NCBI RefSeq assembly: GCF_022967985.1
Contig: NZ_JALJVC010000014.1
Span: 1 to 64,000, forward strand
Length of the DNA: 64,000 bases
Reading direction: 5' to 3'
From: Acinetobacter lwoffii
Lineage (GTDB): Bacteria; Pseudomonadota; Gammaproteobacteria; Pseudomonadales; Moraxellaceae
Part shown: positions 27,138 to 37,277 of the stretch, in pieces
How the letters are laid out: each line of letters begins with the position of its first letter
Position numbering within the stretch: position 1 is the first letter of the stretch
The notes under the pieces: model-generated
Databases searched by the model: none
The model's input: only the letters and a program-made list of their open reading frames with translations
What the model was told of the DNA's origin: nothing
Made by a program: the position numbers and the translations under genes

Positions 27138-28151
27138 ATGGCTAAAATTTTGGTAACGGGTGGAGCAGGCTATATTGGTTCACATACCTGTGTGGAATTG
27201 CTGAATGCTGGACATGAAGTGATCGTGCTGGATAATCTGTGCAATAGCTCAGCTGAGTCTTTAAATCGTGTCCAGCAGTTAAGTCACAAAAGCCTGACCT
27301 TTGTTGAAGGAGATATCCGGGATAGCCAGTTACTCGATCAGGTCTTTCAGCAAAATTCGATTGATGCGGTGATTCATTTTGCCGGATTGAAAGCGGTGGG
27401 GGAAAGCCAGCAGATTCCTTTGGCCTATTTTGACAACAATATTGCCGGTTCAATCAGTCTGGTTCAGGCTATGCAGCGCGCACAGGTGTTTAAACTGGTA
27501 TTTAGCTCGTCGGCTACGGTCTATGGGGAAAACAATCCTTCACCCTTAAATGAAGAGATGCCTACTGGCATACCAACGAATAACTATGGTTATACCAAAC
27601 TAATAGTTGAGCAGCTACTAGAAAAATTGGCTGTGGCGGATGAACGCTGGTCGATTGCCTTATTGCGTTATTTTAATCCAGTCGGTGCACATAAAAGTGG
27701 TCAGATTGGGGAAGATCCACAAGGTATCCCAAATAATTTAATGCCTTATGTAACTCAGGTGGCTGTAGGTCGTCGTGAAAAGCTGTCTATTTTTGGTCAT
27801 GATTATGACACGGTCGATGGTACCGGCGTGCGGGACTATATTCATGTAGTGGATCTGGCCAATGCACATCTGTGTGCCCTGAAGAACCGTCTAGTTTCTC
27901 AAGGTTGCCGAGCTTGGAATATTGGTACTGGCAATGGAATTTCAGTCCTGCAAGTCAAGAATACCTTTGAGCAGGTGAATGAGGTTGATGTTCCATTTGA
28001 ATTTGTACCACGTCGTGAAGGGGATGTGGCAACCTGTTTTGCAGACAATACACGCGCTGTACAGGAACTTGGCTGGGTAGCTAAATATGGCTTGGAGGAT
28101 ATGCTCGCCGACAGCTGGAACTGGCAGAAACAGAATCCCAAAGGATATTGA
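27138..28151 (+). CDS. gne1: UDP-glucose/UDP-GlcNAc 4-epimerase Gne1 (GalE family)
   Basis: This epimerase supplies UDP-Gal and/or UDP-GalNAc. The 337-residue SDR shows VTGGAGYIGSHTCVELL, the DNLCNSS loop, FSSSATVYG and the YGYTK catalytic pair (Y-x3-K). NPVGAHKSGQIGEDPQG and GTGVRDYIHVVDLA are typical of GalE. It follows gpi after 1 base. Whether the N-acetylated substrate is favoured cannot be told by eye; the name follows its K-locus position. Confidence 0.93.
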   Translation: MAKILVTGGAGYIGSHTCVELLNAGHEVIVLDNLCNSSAESLNRVQQLSHKSLTFVEGDIRDSQLLDQVFQQNSIDAVIHFAGLKAVGESQQIPLAYFDNNIAGSISLVQAMQRAQVFKLVFSSSATVYGENNPSPLNEEMPTGIPTNNYGYTKLIVEQLLEKLAVADERWSIALLRYFNPVGAHKSGQIGEDPQGIPNNLMPYVTQVAVGRREKLSIFGHDYDTVDGTGVRDYIHVVDLANAHLCALKNRLVSQGCRAWNIGTGNGISVLQVKNTFEQVNEVDVPFEFVPRREGDVATCFADNTRAVQELGWVAKYGLEDMLADSWNWQKQNPKGY

Positions 28152-28159
28152 TAATAAAT

Positions 28160-29029
28160 ATGAATTTTATTTATGGGATTGTTTGTCATCGTTTAACCAA
28201 TCCCTTAATTTATTTGGTGGAGAAGCTAATTACTAGCAGCAATAGTATTATTCTTATTCATGTTGATAAGAAATCGGATATTGCTCATATAAGAAAATTT
28301 TTACCAAATAGTCCACAAATACATTTTTTAACAGATAGAACTGATGTGGAGTGGGGTGGTTATACTCAAATTGAAACCACCCTAAAACTCTTAAATTATG
28401 CAAGTCAATTTGATTATCAGTATTTTTCTCTTTTATCCGGTGATGATATTCCATTGATGAAGGTAGAGCATATAGAAAAATATCTTTTAACCAATGATCG
28501 GGAATATATAGGTTATGAGTATCTTGCAGATCCTGCGATTCAGGTTAAATATTTATATCCAAAATTTTTTCTGAATAAGAAAAAATCAATATGGATAAAA
28601 ATTAAATGTAAAATTTTAACTTTTCTGCATAAAATTGGTTTATTTAATCAGGATATTGATAAATTACCAAAACTTTATAAAGGCTCACAATGGTTTACCC
28701 TAAGTAATCAAGCTGTTAGTTATATTTTAGCTTTTATAGAAAATAATAAAAATTATGATTTAGCATTTAAGAATTCAATTTGTGCAGATGAAGTTTATTT
28801 TCATACTATTATTTATAATTCGTATTTAAAAGAAAAAATATACTGCCCCGAAGATGAGCAAAACGTTTGTGAAGGTGGACTAAGATATATTGATTGGGAT
28901 TCAGGACCGGATTATCCAAGGACTTTAGATGAATCGGATTTTGATAAAATGAGGCAATCAGGCATGCTGTTTGCGCGGAAAATGAATCCAAATATCACAG
29001 TGGATATACTCGAAAAACATTTTCCATAA
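28160..29029 (+). CDS. Core-2/I-branching (GT14-like) glycosyltransferase
   Basis: The 289 residues (from the ATG at 28160; a TTG at 28148 inside gne1 is less likely) resemble the bacterial branch of the GT14 core-2/I-branching family. The visible features are IYGIVCHRLTNPLIYLVEKLI, ILIHVDKKSD, VEWGGYTQIETTLKLL, FSLLSGDDIPL, KGSQWFTLS and CADEVYFHTI, with a C-terminal YIDWDSG. Characterised members transfer GlcNAc or xylose, but the donor here is unknown. It is AT-rich compared with gne1 and pgm on either side, so it was probably inserted separately. That junction carries optional genes in other Acinetobacter K loci. It may add a side branch or act on another glycan. Confidence 0.8.
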   Translation: MNFIYGIVCHRLTNPLIYLVEKLITSSNSIILIHVDKKSDIAHIRKFLPNSPQIHFLTDRTDVEWGGYTQIETTLKLLNYASQFDYQYFSLLSGDDIPLMKVEHIEKYLLTNDREYIGYEYLADPAIQVKYLYPKFFLNKKKSIWIKIKCKILTFLHKIGLFNQDIDKLPKLYKGSQWFTLSNQAVSYILAFIENNKNYDLAFKNSICADEVYFHTIIYNSYLKEKIYCPEDEQNVCEGGLRYIDWDSGPDYPRTLDESDFDKMRQSGMLFARKMNPNITVDILEKHFP

Positions 29030-29110
29030 AAGCTTCAAGTCGGAAAAGTACCCTAAAAACTGGAATCTTTTCTCTGGTTTAAAGGGCACTGTTTTCAGGC
29101 TTTTGAGGAA

Positions 29111-30487
29111 TTAAGATTCGCCCTGGATCAGCTGGGTCAGCTCATCAACATACTCCTGCATTGGGCGTGGATGATGATCACGGCGGCTTTCAATATTCAA
29201 ACGCAATAATGGTTCAGTATTGGATGCACGCACATTAAAACGCCAGCTACCAAAATTCAGGCTCACGCCGTCGGTCTGGTCAATTTCAGGTTTCTGCTCG
29301 GCATAATGATCGAAAAGTTTCTGGATGGTTGCTTGGGTATCTGCAACTTTGAAATTAATTTCACCTGAACATGGGAACTTGGCGATCATTTCTTCCACGA
29401 GAGAAGATAAGGATTTTCCTGTTTCAGATAGTACAGCCATAGCCAATAACCATGGAATCATGCCGCTGTCACAGTAAGCAAAATCACGGAAATAATGATG
29501 GGCACTCATTTCCCCGCCATAGGCTGCATTATGTTCACGCATGACATCTTTAATGAAGGCATGACCTGATTTTGATTGGACGGTAATCCCCTGATACTGC
29601 TCCACGACATCGAGCGTATTCCAGACCAGACGCGGGTCATGCACAATTTTTTCACCGGACTGCTTCAGCAAGAATGCCTGAGCCAGAAGGCCAACAATAT
29701 AATAACCTTCAATGAACTGACCTTTTTCATCGAACAGGAAGCAGCGGTCAAAGTCGCCATCCCAGGCAATGCCCATATCCGCACCATGCTGAATGACCGC
29801 ATTACAGGTGCTATCACGGTTTTCAACCAGAATTGGATTGGGGATACCATTCGGGAAGTTACCATCGGCCTCATTGTGAATTTTGACAAATTTAACCGGG
29901 ATCTGTAGCTGTTGAAACTTCTGTTCAAGCGCATCCACCACATGACCTGCGGCACCATTACCGGCATTCATCACCAGTTTCATCGGGCGGATTTTTGCCG
30001 GATCGATATAGGTCATCAGGTGATCGATAAACTCTGGCAGGATATTATATTTTTCAGTATGACCTTTTTGGCTAACTTCAATGAATTGTCCCGATTCTGC
30101 CAAGGCCTGAATTTCTTTTAAGCCTGTATCTGCACTAATCGGACGGGCATTTTCACGCACCAGTTTCATGCCGTTATAGTCCATCGGATTATGGCTGGCA
30201 GTGACTTCAATTCCACCTTGTACATCGAGGTGGAAGGCCGCGAAATAAACTTCTTCAGTCCCGGTCATGCCGAGATCCAGCACATTAACCCCGGCATCAT
30301 TTAAACCGCGAATGGTCGCCTGTTTTAAACCTTCACTGCTGAGTCGAATATCACAGCCAATGACAACTGTTTTAAGCTGATAGATCTGTCCATAAGCACG
30401 GCCAATTTTATAGGCAATCTCTTCATTGAGTTCGCTACCCAGTTTGCCGCGAATATCATAGGCTTTGAAGCAAGTCAGTTTTGTCAT
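29111..30487 (-). CDS. pgm: Phosphomannomutase/phosphoglucomutase
   Basis: Pgm interconverts hexose 6- and 1-phosphates, providing glucose-1-phosphate to GalU. The 458-residue alpha-D-phosphohexomutase starts [17 protein letters not shown] and has the phosphoserine loop [13 protein letters not shown] (Ser98), the metal-binding loop [16 protein letters not shown] for substrate choice, and a phosphate-binding [10 protein letters not shown] near the end. It is convergent with the GT14-like gene and marks the right end of the capsule locus. Confidence 0.96.
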   Translation of the reverse strand: MTKLTCFKAYDIRGKLGSELNEEIAYKIGRAYGQIYQLKTVVIGCDIRLSSEGLKQATIRGLNDAGVNVLDLGMTGTEEVYFAAFHLDVQGGIEVTASHNPMDYNGMKLVRENARPISADTGLKEIQALAESGQFIEVSQKGHTEKYNILPEFIDHLMTYIDPAKIRPMKLVMNAGNGAAGHVVDALEQKFQQLQIPVKFVKIHNEADGNFPNGIPNPILVENRDSTCNAVIQHGADMGIAWDGDFDRCFLFDEKGQFIEGYYIVGLLAQAFLLKQSGEKIVHDPRLVWNTLDVVEQYQGITVQSKSGHAFIKDVMREHNAAYGGEMSAHHYFRDFAYCDSGMIPWLLAMAVLSETGKSLSSLVEEMIAKFPCSGEINFKVADTQATIQKLFDHYAEQKPEIDQTDGVSLNFGSWRFNVRASNTEPLLRLNIESRRDHHPRPMQEYVDELTQLIQGES

Positions 30488-30507
30488 TTAGAGGCTCTCC
30501 ATTTAGA

Positions 30508-30532
30508 AGAAAAAAGGCCGGTTTCTCAGCCT
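30508..30532 (-). terminator. Probable terminator after glmS
   Basis: On the minus strand, just past the glmS stop, AGGC...GCCT forms a short stem around a 10-base loop and is followed by six T. The stem is weak (4 bp plus partial pairs). It separates glmS from pgm, which starts 20 bases further. Confidence 0.45.
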
Positions 30533-30546
30533 CGATTCAATTTTAA

Positions 30547-32385
30547 TTATTCTACAGTAACCGATTTTGCCAGGTTGCGTGGCTGATCCACATCCGTACC
30601 ACGTAGCACTGCCACATGATAAGAGAGTAACTGCACCGGGATGCTATACACAATCGGTGCCAGTACTGCATTTACTGATGGAATATGTACCACGTGCTTG
30701 CGCTCTTTGGCTTTAATGCCACTGTGTTCATCAGCAAAAACAAACAGTTCACCACCACGTGCCTGAACTTCTTCCATATTGGATTTCAGTTTGTCCAGCA
30801 TGTCATCTTGTGGCGCCAGAATCACCACCGGCATGTCATTGTCGACCAGTGCCAATGGCCCATGTTTCAGCTCACCTGCAGCATAACCTTCAGCGTGAAT
30901 ATAGGAAATTTCTTTCAGCTTGAGTGCACCTTCCAGAGCGATCGGGAAATGCGTACCACGGCCCAAAAACAGGCAATGCTGCTTCTCAACAAACAATTCA
31001 GAGAGACGTAAAATTTCATCGTCATGACGCAAGGTATCCAGAATCACTTTAGGCGTATGCCAAAGTTCTGTGGTGATCTCCGTCATTTGTTCTGTAGAAA
31101 TAGTATTTTTCACAGAACCGATTTTGAGTACCAACAGCATCAATGCAGCAAGCTGGGTGGTAAAGGCTTTGGTTGAAGCCACACCAATTTCAGGGCCTGC
31201 CAGTGTCAATAGACTATGCTGAGTTTCACGCACCATCGAAGAGGTTGCTACGTTACAGATGGTCATCGTAGTGATGTCCAGGCCTTTAGCTGCCGCACGT
31301 TTTTGTGTATCACGTAATGCAGCTAAAGTATCAGCAGTTTCACCAGATTGGGAAATACACACATATAGCGTGTGATTCACAATCACCGGCGTGCGATAAC
31401 GGAATTCGCTGGCAATCTCGACTTGGCAAGGCAGATCAATCAGCTGTTCAAACCAGTATTTGGCAATCATGCCGGCATGATAGCTGGTACCACAGGCAAT
31501 AATCTGGATTTGCTGGATTTTTGAAAAGTCTTGTTCCGCACTGGCAAGGAAGTCTTCGCGCAGGTCATTGCCATTTAAGGCTTGGGAAATGGTCTGTTTA
31601 ATCGCTTCAGGCTGCTCATAAATTTCTTTGAGCATATAGTGCTTGTATTCACCTTTAGACGCATTGCTGACCGCAGCATCCAGTTCCTTGACCGGACGAT
31701 CCATCAGCTGACCATCGACAAAGACTTCAATGGTGGTGCGGGTCAAACGGGCAATATCACCTTCTTCCAGGTAGATAAAACGGTTAGTAATTGGAAGTAA
31801 GGCTAATTGATCTGAACTAATGAAGTTTTCACCAATCCCGACACCAATCACCAGTGGAGAACCTTCACGCACGGTAATCAGTTCATCCGGGTGGTCAGTA
31901 TGTACGATGCCCAGTGCATAGGCACCTTTCAATTGCGGAACCACTTGGCGTACAGCTTCTAACAGGCTCGGGGTAGATTTCAGTGCATCATTGATCAGAT
32001 GGGCAACCACTTCAGTATCAGTCTGTGAGGTAAACACATAGCCCAAAGCTTCAAGATCATCTTTGAGTTCCTGATAGTTTTCGATAATTCCGTTATGCAC
32101 CACTGCCACATTTTCAGAAATATGCGGATGGGCATTTTCTTCAGTCGGTTTGCCATGGGTCGCCCAGCGTGTATGCGCAATGCCGAGTGAACCGCTAATC
32201 TGGGATTCATTCACCGCCTGTTCAAGGTTTGCGACCTTACCGACACGGCGTTCACGCAGGACCTGGCTATTATTAATCAGTGCCAAACCTGCTGAATCAT
32301 AACCCCGGTATTCCAGGCGTTTTAAGCCTTCGATCAAAATATTGGTAATGCTACGTTCTGCAATGCCACCAACGATACCACACAT
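30547..32385 (-). CDS. glmS: Glutamine-fructose-6-phosphate aminotransferase (isomerising)
   Basis: GlmS commits fructose-6-phosphate to amino-sugar synthesis, making glucosamine-6-phosphate with glutamine nitrogen. The 612-residue protein starts MCGIVGG with the N-terminal nucleophile Cys2. It shows the glutaminase motifs TRWATHGKPTEENAHPH and VVHNGIIENY, then two SIS domains (CGTSYHAGMIAKYWFE, SQSGETADTLAAL, LGRGTHFPIALEGALKLKE) and ends PRNLAKSVTVE. It lies 11 bases after glmU in the same direction, an operon common in bacteria. Standing next to the K locus it supplies the UDP-GlcNAc from which QuiNAc4NAc and FucNAc are made. Confidence 0.98.
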   Translation of the reverse strand: MCGIVGGIAERSITNILIEGLKRLEYRGYDSAGLALINNSQVLRERRVGKVANLEQAVNESQISGSLGIAHTRWATHGKPTEENAHPHISENVAVVHNGIIENYQELKDDLEALGYVFTSQTDTEVVAHLINDALKSTPSLLEAVRQVVPQLKGAYALGIVHTDHPDELITVREGSPLVIGVGIGENFISSDQLALLPITNRFIYLEEGDIARLTRTTIEVFVDGQLMDRPVKELDAAVSNASKGEYKHYMLKEIYEQPEAIKQTISQALNGNDLREDFLASAEQDFSKIQQIQIIACGTSYHAGMIAKYWFEQLIDLPCQVEIASEFRYRTPVIVNHTLYVCISQSGETADTLAALRDTQKRAAAKGLDITTMTICNVATSSMVRETQHSLLTLAGPEIGVASTKAFTTQLAALMLLVLKIGSVKNTISTEQMTEITTELWHTPKVILDTLRHDDEILRLSELFVEKQHCLFLGRGTHFPIALEGALKLKEISYIHAEGYAAGELKHGPLALVDNDMPVVILAPQDDMLDKLKSNMEEVQARGGELFVFADEHSGIKAKERKHVVHIPSVNAVLAPIVYSIPVQLLSYHVAVLRGTDVDQPRNLAKSVTVE

Positions 32386-32396
32386 ATTTATTTCCC

Positions 32397-33761
32397 TTAT
32401 TTCTTGATTTTTTGCGGACGTGGATAGTTTTCTTTGGCAAATTGCTTAGAGCGCTCTACTGCCAAACAGTTGTCTTCCACATTACGGGTAATCGTTGAGC
32501 CTGCACCTACAGTGGCGCCATTGCCAATTTTCACAGGTGCCACTAATGAACTGTTCGAGCCAATAAAGGCCTGATCACCAATAATCGTTTTAAATTTATT
32601 TGCACCATCATAATTACAGGTAATGGTTCCTGCACCGATGTTTGCACCACTGCCAACTTCTGCATCACCCAGGTAGGTAAAGTGGTTGGCTTTAGAGCCT
32701 AAACCAATCGTGGTATTTTTGACTTCAACGAAGTTACCAATATGTACTTCATTGGCCAGTTGTGCACCCGGACGTAGTCGTGCAAAAGGTCCAATTTGGG
32801 TATCTTCACCCACGATGGCGCTATCGAAAATGCTATATGGCTGAACCTTGGTGCCAGCTGCAATCTTGGTATTCTTGATAATACAGCCAGCGCCAATTTC
32901 AACGTTGTCGCCCAGCTCGCAATCACCTTCGATAATCACGTTGATATCAATGCGGACATCCTGACCGACAGTCAAATTGCCACGCAAGTCAAAGCGGCTT
33001 GGATCAATCAGATGTACGCCTTGCTGCATCAGCTGTTTTGCTTGATAAGCCTGGAACTGACGCTCTAAAGCAGCCAACTGCACCCGGTCATTTACCCCTT
33101 CAACTTCAAAAGCCTGCTCAGGTTCTACAGATGCAACTTGCATACCATCTGCCAAAGCCATCGCGACGATATCCGTCAGGTAATATTCACCTTGAGCATT
33201 GTCATTACTTAAACTTGGCAGCCATTGATGCAGTTTGGCATTGCTGACCGCATAAATACCGGTATTGATTTCTTTAATCTGACGTTGCTCTTCGGAAGCA
33301 TCTTTGTGCTCAACAATAGCCTGGATTTCACCATTTTCACGGACAATACGACCATAACCATTCGCATCCGGCAGGGTAAGCGTCACCAGACCAATACCGA
33401 TTTCTGCGGTGGCATCGAGTAATTTTTGCAAGGTCACAGGATTAATGCACGGTACATCGCCGGAAAGAATCAGCGATACGCCGTCGTGAGGCAGTACAGG
33501 CAAGGTCATCTGCACCGCATGTCCGGTACCCAGCTGTTCAGCCTGTTCTACCCATTTAATATCCTGTTGTGCAAATGCTGTTTGAACAAGGTCACCACCA
33601 TGACCATAAATGGTAATAATATTATCTGCGTTTAATTTTTTTGCCGTTTCAATGACATGACCCAGTAAAGGACGTCCTGCAAGAGGTTGTAATACTTTCG
33701 GTAAGCTTGAACGCATGCGCGTGCCTTTACCTGCAGCAAGAATAATAACAGTCGTTGACAT
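32397..33761 (-). CDS. glmU: Bifunctional GlcN-1-P acetyltransferase / GlcNAc-1-P uridylyltransferase
   Basis: GlmU carries out the last two steps of UDP-GlcNAc synthesis. The 454 residues comprise a pyrophosphorylase domain (LAAGKGTRM at 8-16, [26 protein letters not shown]) and a left-handed beta-helix acetyltransferase domain with many hexapeptide repeats ([32 protein letters not shown]). It is first in the glmU-glmS pair. The length is that of the family. Confidence 0.98.
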   Translation of the reverse strand: MSTTVIILAAGKGTRMRSSLPKVLQPLAGRPLLGHVIETAKKLNADNIITIYGHGGDLVQTAFAQQDIKWVEQAEQLGTGHAVQMTLPVLPHDGVSLILSGDVPCINPVTLQKLLDATAEIGIGLVTLTLPDANGYGRIVRENGEIQAIVEHKDASEEQRQIKEINTGIYAVSNAKLHQWLPSLSNDNAQGEYYLTDIVAMALADGMQVASVEPEQAFEVEGVNDRVQLAALERQFQAYQAKQLMQQGVHLIDPSRFDLRGNLTVGQDVRIDINVIIEGDCELGDNVEIGAGCIIKNTKIAAGTKVQPYSIFDSAIVGEDTQIGPFARLRPGAQLANEVHIGNFVEVKNTTIGLGSKANHFTYLGDAEVGSGANIGAGTITCNYDGANKFKTIIGDQAFIGSNSSLVAPVKIGNGATVGAGSTITRNVEDNCLAVERSKQFAKENYPRPQKIKK

Positions 33762-33781
33762 GTTCTAATCCTAAATATGGC

Positions 33782-34303
33782 TTATGCCACGGTGAAGTAA
33801 AAATAAAGCAAAATACAAATAGCTGCCCAAAGGCCGGCAATAATGTCATCCAGCATGATGCCGAAGCCACCGTCCACTTGACGGTCAACCACCCGGATCG
33901 GCCAAGGTTTCCAGATATCAAATAATCTGAATAGCGCAAAACCGATGAATAACCATAACCAGTTCATCTGGCCTAAGTAGATCAGGGGCAAAAATGTGAT
34001 GGATTGTCCTGCAAATTCATCCCAGACGATGCGGCCATCATCATGAACACCCATGACCTTGGCAGTATGTCCGCAGATATATATGCCAATCAGGGACATG
34101 ATAGCAATGGCAAAAACACTGTTTAGAAAACCAAGATGCAGCCAAATAGGAATAAATAAAAGTGCAAAGGCCGACCCAAATGTACCGGGTGCTTTAGGTG
34201 CCAGACCGGAACCAAAACCAACCCCACTAAAGACAATCAGTCGGTCGATCCATGACATGGCTTTAAAATTAATCACAGGTTTATGCAAAATGTTGATACC
34301 CAT
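33782..34303 (-). CDS. pgpA: Phosphatidylglycerophosphatase A
   Basis: PgpA dephosphorylates phosphatidylglycerophosphate to phosphatidylglycerol at the inner membrane. The 173-residue protein shows GSGLAPKAPGTFGSAFAL, DDGRIVWDEFAGQSITFLP and FRLFDIWKPWPIRVVDRQVDGGFGIMLDDIIAG, all characteristic, with about four membrane segments. Its start overlaps the thiL 3' end by 23 bases. An internal ATG at 34258 would avoid the overlap, but the longer N terminus looks plausible. Confidence 0.93.
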   Translation of the reverse strand: MGINILHKPVINFKAMSWIDRLIVFSGVGFGSGLAPKAPGTFGSAFALLFIPIWLHLGFLNSVFAIAIMSLIGIYICGHTAKVMGVHDDGRIVWDEFAGQSITFLPLIYLGQMNWLWLFIGFALFRLFDIWKPWPIRVVDRQVDGGFGIMLDDIIAGLWAAICILLYFYFTVA

Positions 34304-35198
34304 TAAATTGAAGTGAATGATCTACGCCATCTTTTTCAAAAGTTAAGCCGTGTTGCTGCTGAATTGTGCCGATTATACTAATCGAAACATCAAGTTGTTT
34401 TTGCAATAATTTTTCGTAATTTTGCGGGCTTATTGTAAAGCATAATTCGTAATCGTCGCCACCAGCGAGGGCATATTGCCATTTTTGCTCATTGTTTAAG
34501 GCATGCAGGGTAGGACTGATCGGTAAGTTTTCGAGTTGCAGCTTTGCACCGACTTGAGAAGCTTTGAGAATATGTCCAAGATCTTGTGCCAAACCATCCG
34601 AGATATCAATCATGCTATGCGCCAGACCTTTTAGGGCGGCACCGAGCTGACAACGTGGCGTTGGATAGTCCAGACGTTTTTGTAGTGGATGACCAAGATG
34701 CTGTAGTGCAAAAGCTGCATCACCGACAGTTCCACTGACACAGATCAAATCACCCGGTTTTGCACCTGAGCGTGTAATGGCTTGACCAATGTCCACCCAG
34801 CCTAATGCAGTAACAGACAGGGTTAAATGAGGACTTTGAGTGGTATCACCACCGATTAAGTTCACGCCAAATTGATCACAGCAATCGTACAAACCCTGAC
34901 TAAAAGCTTTTAGCCAGTCATGATCAATTTGGGGTAGGCTCAATGCGAGTAAAATACTGTGCGGGGTTGCGCCCATCGCGGCAATATCAGATAAATTGAC
35001 AGCCACAGATTTCCAGCCAATCGCATGCGGATCGGTGTCTATTGGAAAATGGCGTCCAGCAACCAGGGTGTCGGCACAGATGACCAGTTGTTGCTGAGGA
35101 GGGGGGGTGAGCAAGGCTGAATCGTCACCGACGCCCAGATCGACAGAATTGGCATTCTTGCGATTGAAATAGGTGTCGATAATCGAAAATTCAGCCAT
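34281..35198 (-). CDS. thiL: Thiamine-monophosphate kinase
   Basis: ThiL phosphorylates thiamine phosphate to thiamine diphosphate, the last step to the cofactor. The 305 residues start MAEFSIIDTYF and show GVGDDSALL, CADTLVAGRHF, VNLSDIAAMGATP, IGGDTTQSPH and MIDISDGLAQDLGHI with conserved Asp residues that bind magnesium and ATP. It sits between nusB and pgpA, a common order in gammaproteobacteria (ribH-nusB-thiL-pgpA). Confidence 0.96.
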   Translation of the reverse strand: MAEFSIIDTYFNRKNANSVDLGVGDDSALLTPPPQQQLVICADTLVAGRHFPIDTDPHAIGWKSVAVNLSDIAAMGATPHSILLALSLPQIDHDWLKAFSQGLYDCCDQFGVNLIGGDTTQSPHLTLSVTALGWVDIGQAITRSGAKPGDLICVSGTVGDAAFALQHLGHPLQKRLDYPTPRCQLGAALKGLAHSMIDISDGLAQDLGHILKASQVGAKLQLENLPISPTLHALNNEQKWQYALAGGDDYELCFTISPQNYEKLLQKQLDVSISIIGTIQQQHGLTFEKDGVDHSLQFNGYQHFA

Positions 35199-35215
35199 AC
35201 AACAAATCTACGCTA

Positions 35216-35665
35216 TTAGTTAGATTGCTGTTTTTCTGCTGCACGCAAAGTTGTCGCTAAACGATCCAATACACCATTGATGTATTTATGGCTATCGGCA
35301 CCGCCAAAATGTTTAGCCAACTCGATCGCTTCATCTAGAACGACGCGATATGGAATCTCAAGATGTTCTTTGAGTTCATATGCACCAAGGCGAAGGGTCG
35401 CAAGTTCAACACCGTCAAGTGCTGAAAGTTCGCGATCGAGTACCGGGATTAAGAGCGCATCCAATGCTTCATGATTGGCAACCACTTGAGTCAACAATTC
35501 ATGATAATAGCTCAGATCCACTTTGTGCATGGCATTTTCCACACGCGTACGTGCTTCAATCTCATGCACCGGATTGTGGCTCATTTGCCATTCATAAATT
35601 CCTTGTACAGCAAAGCGACGTGCTTTACGTTTTGCTGCATAAGTTGCTTGAAGTGTTTGCGACAT
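35216..35665 (-). CDS. nusB: Transcription antitermination factor NusB
   Basis: NusB binds boxA RNA with NusE (S10) in rRNA antitermination. The 149-residue all-helical protein has the start [20 protein letters not shown], a central [23 protein letters not shown] and a C-terminal [31 protein letters not shown]. All match NusB. It begins 4 bases after the ribH stop. Confidence 0.96.
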   Translation of the reverse strand: MSQTLQATYAAKRKARRFAVQGIYEWQMSHNPVHEIEARTRVENAMHKVDLSYYHELLTQVVANHEALDALLIPVLDRELSALDGVELATLRLGAYELKEHLEIPYRVVLDEAIELAKHFGGADSHKYINGVLDRLATTLRAAEKQQSN

Positions 35666-35669
35666 AGCG

Positions 35670-36140
35670 TTAAATAGCCTTTAACAAGTTAACCATTTCA
35701 ATCGCAGTCAGGGCAGCTTCGCTACCTTTATTGCCTGCTTTTGTTCCAGAGCGTTCAATCGCTTGTTCAATACTGTCCGTAGTGAGTACACCGTTAATGA
35801 CAGGTAAGCCAGTGTCCAGGCCAACCACGCCCAAACCTTTGGCACATTCGCCTGCAACGAAATCGAAGTGAGGCGTGCTACCACGAATCACGGCGCCAAG
35901 CGCGATGATGGCATCGAAACGATCTGAAGCTGCCAGTTTTTTCGCAACTACAGGAAGTTCCCAGGCACCAGGTGCATGAACAACAGTGATATTATCCTCT
36001 GATACACCATGACGTTTCAATGTATCAATGGCACCTTCTAACAGATGTTCAACCACAAAGCTGTTAAAACGACCAACTAAAATCGCATAACGGTCTTCGT
36101 TCGCGAGATGTAACATACCTTCAATACGGCGAACTGCCAT
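35670..36140 (-). CDS. ribH: 6,7-dimethyl-8-ribityllumazine synthase
   Basis: RibH (also called RibE) condenses the RibB product with the aminopyrimidine to make lumazine, the penultimate riboflavin step. The 156-residue subunit has [56 protein letters not shown] and [17 protein letters not shown] with the AGNKGSEAA phosphate-binding segment. It follows ribBA after 18 bases in the same direction. Confidence 0.96.
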   Translation of the reverse strand: MAVRRIEGMLHLANEDRYAILVGRFNSFVVEHLLEGAIDTLKRHGVSEDNITVVHAPGAWELPVVAKKLAASDRFDAIIALGAVIRGSTPHFDFVAGECAKGLGVVGLDTGLPVINGVLTTDSIEQAIERSGTKAGNKGSEAALTAIEMVNLLKAI

Positions 36141-36158
36141 AACAACCTCGATAATTTC

Positions 36159-37277
36159 TTAAGATGTTTGTTGTGCGGTGATGTATTCCACCACTTCTAA
36201 GTTAAAGCCTGACAGGGCATTGAAACGCAATGGAGAGCTGAGCAGCTTCATTTTTTCAACGCCTAGATCACGCAAAATTTGTGCACCCACACCAATGGTC
36301 TGATACTGCTGAGACAGTGCAGAATTTGATTTTACATTTTTTGGTGCTTTAAGGGTATCTAATGCTGGACCCAAATCCTGTAAATGGCGTTGACCAATCC
36401 AGACCAGTACACCACGATCACTGTTGGAAATTTCTTTCAGGGCGCGATCCAGGTTCCAGGCCGGCTCGCCATCCTGTTTTTTCAGTTTGAGCAAGTCACG
36501 GGTCGGGTTAAAACCATGTACACGCACCGTGGTCACGCCCTCTTTAGGCTCACCTTTGACCAGGGCCAAATGAATATCCGGGTTGCCCAGTTCACGATAG
36601 CGATACAGGTCAAAGCTACCGTATTCAGTATCAATACTTTGCTGATCGATACGCTCAACCGTCTGTTCATTGGTCATGCGGTAATGAATCAGATCGGCAA
36701 TCGTTCCGATTTTCAGGCCATGCTTTTCAGCAAACACTTCAAGATCCGGACGGCGCGCCATGGTGCCATCTTCATTGATGATTTCACAAATCACAGAAGC
36801 CGGTTCCAGTCCTGCTAAACGGGAAAGGTCACAACCTGCCTCAGTATGTCCGGCACGGTGCAAGACACCGCCTGGCTGCGCCATCAGCGGGAAGATATGT
36901 CCTGGCTGTACAATATCTGCCGGTTTGGCATGAGCAGCCACAGCAGTTTGAATCGTGTGCGCACGTTCAGCCGGAGAAATACCGGTAGAAATACCTTCAG
37001 CCGCTTCAATCGACAGGGTGAAATTGGTCCCATGCTGGGCGCCGTTGGCATCTACCATTAACGGCAGATTCAACTGCTGGCAACGCTCTTTACTCAAAGT
37101 CAGGCAGACCAGACCACGTGCATGGGTGATCATGAAGTTGATGTCTTCAGGACGTACGTGTGTGGCAGCAATCACTAAATCGCCTTCATTTTCACGGTCT
37201 TCATCATCCATCAGGATGACCATTTTTCCTGCACGGATATCTGCTACAAGCTCTTCAACAGTATTGAGCGGCATCAA
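36159..37277 (-). CDS. ribBA: 3,4-dihydroxy-2-butanone-4-phosphate synthase with degenerate GTP cyclohydrolase II-like domain
   Basis: The N-terminal half (to about residue 205) is an intact RibB: ILMDDEDRENEGDL, THARGLVCL, NFTLSIEAAEGISTGIS, FPLMAQPGGVLHRAGHTEAGCDL. It makes the four-carbon unit for riboflavin. The C-terminal half aligns in outline with GTP cyclohydrolase II (EYGSFDLYRYREL, HLALVKGEP, VRVHGF, TIGVGAQILRDLGV), but the three zinc-binding Cys residues of RibA are absent and the region between is rewritten. This half should not hydrolyse GTP. Such RibB-X proteins are known in Proteobacteria, and a separate ribA is expected elsewhere. I see no FMN riboswitch upstream. Confidence 0.93.
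   Translation of the reverse strand: MMPLNTVEELVADIRAGKMVILMDDEDRENEGDLVIAATHVRPEDINFMITHARGLVCLTLSKERCQQLNLPLMVDANGAQHGTNFTLSIEAAEGISTGISPAERAHTIQTAVAAHAKPADIVQPGHIFPLMAQPGGVLHRAGHTEAGCDLSRLAGLEPASVICEIINEDGTMARRPDLEVFAEKHGLKIGTIADLIHYRMTNEQTVERIDQQSIDTEYGSFDLYRYRELGNPDIHLALVKGEPKEGVTTVRVHGFNPTRDLLKLKKQDGEPAWNLDRALKEISNSDRGVLVWIGQRHLQDLGPALDTLKAPKNVKSNSALSQQYQTIGVGAQILRDLGVEKMKLLSSPLRFNALSGFNLEVVEYITAQQTS

Noticed and set aside
32796..33247. Plus-strand open frames opposite glmU
   Set aside because: Shadows of glmU. No start site and no recognisable protein.
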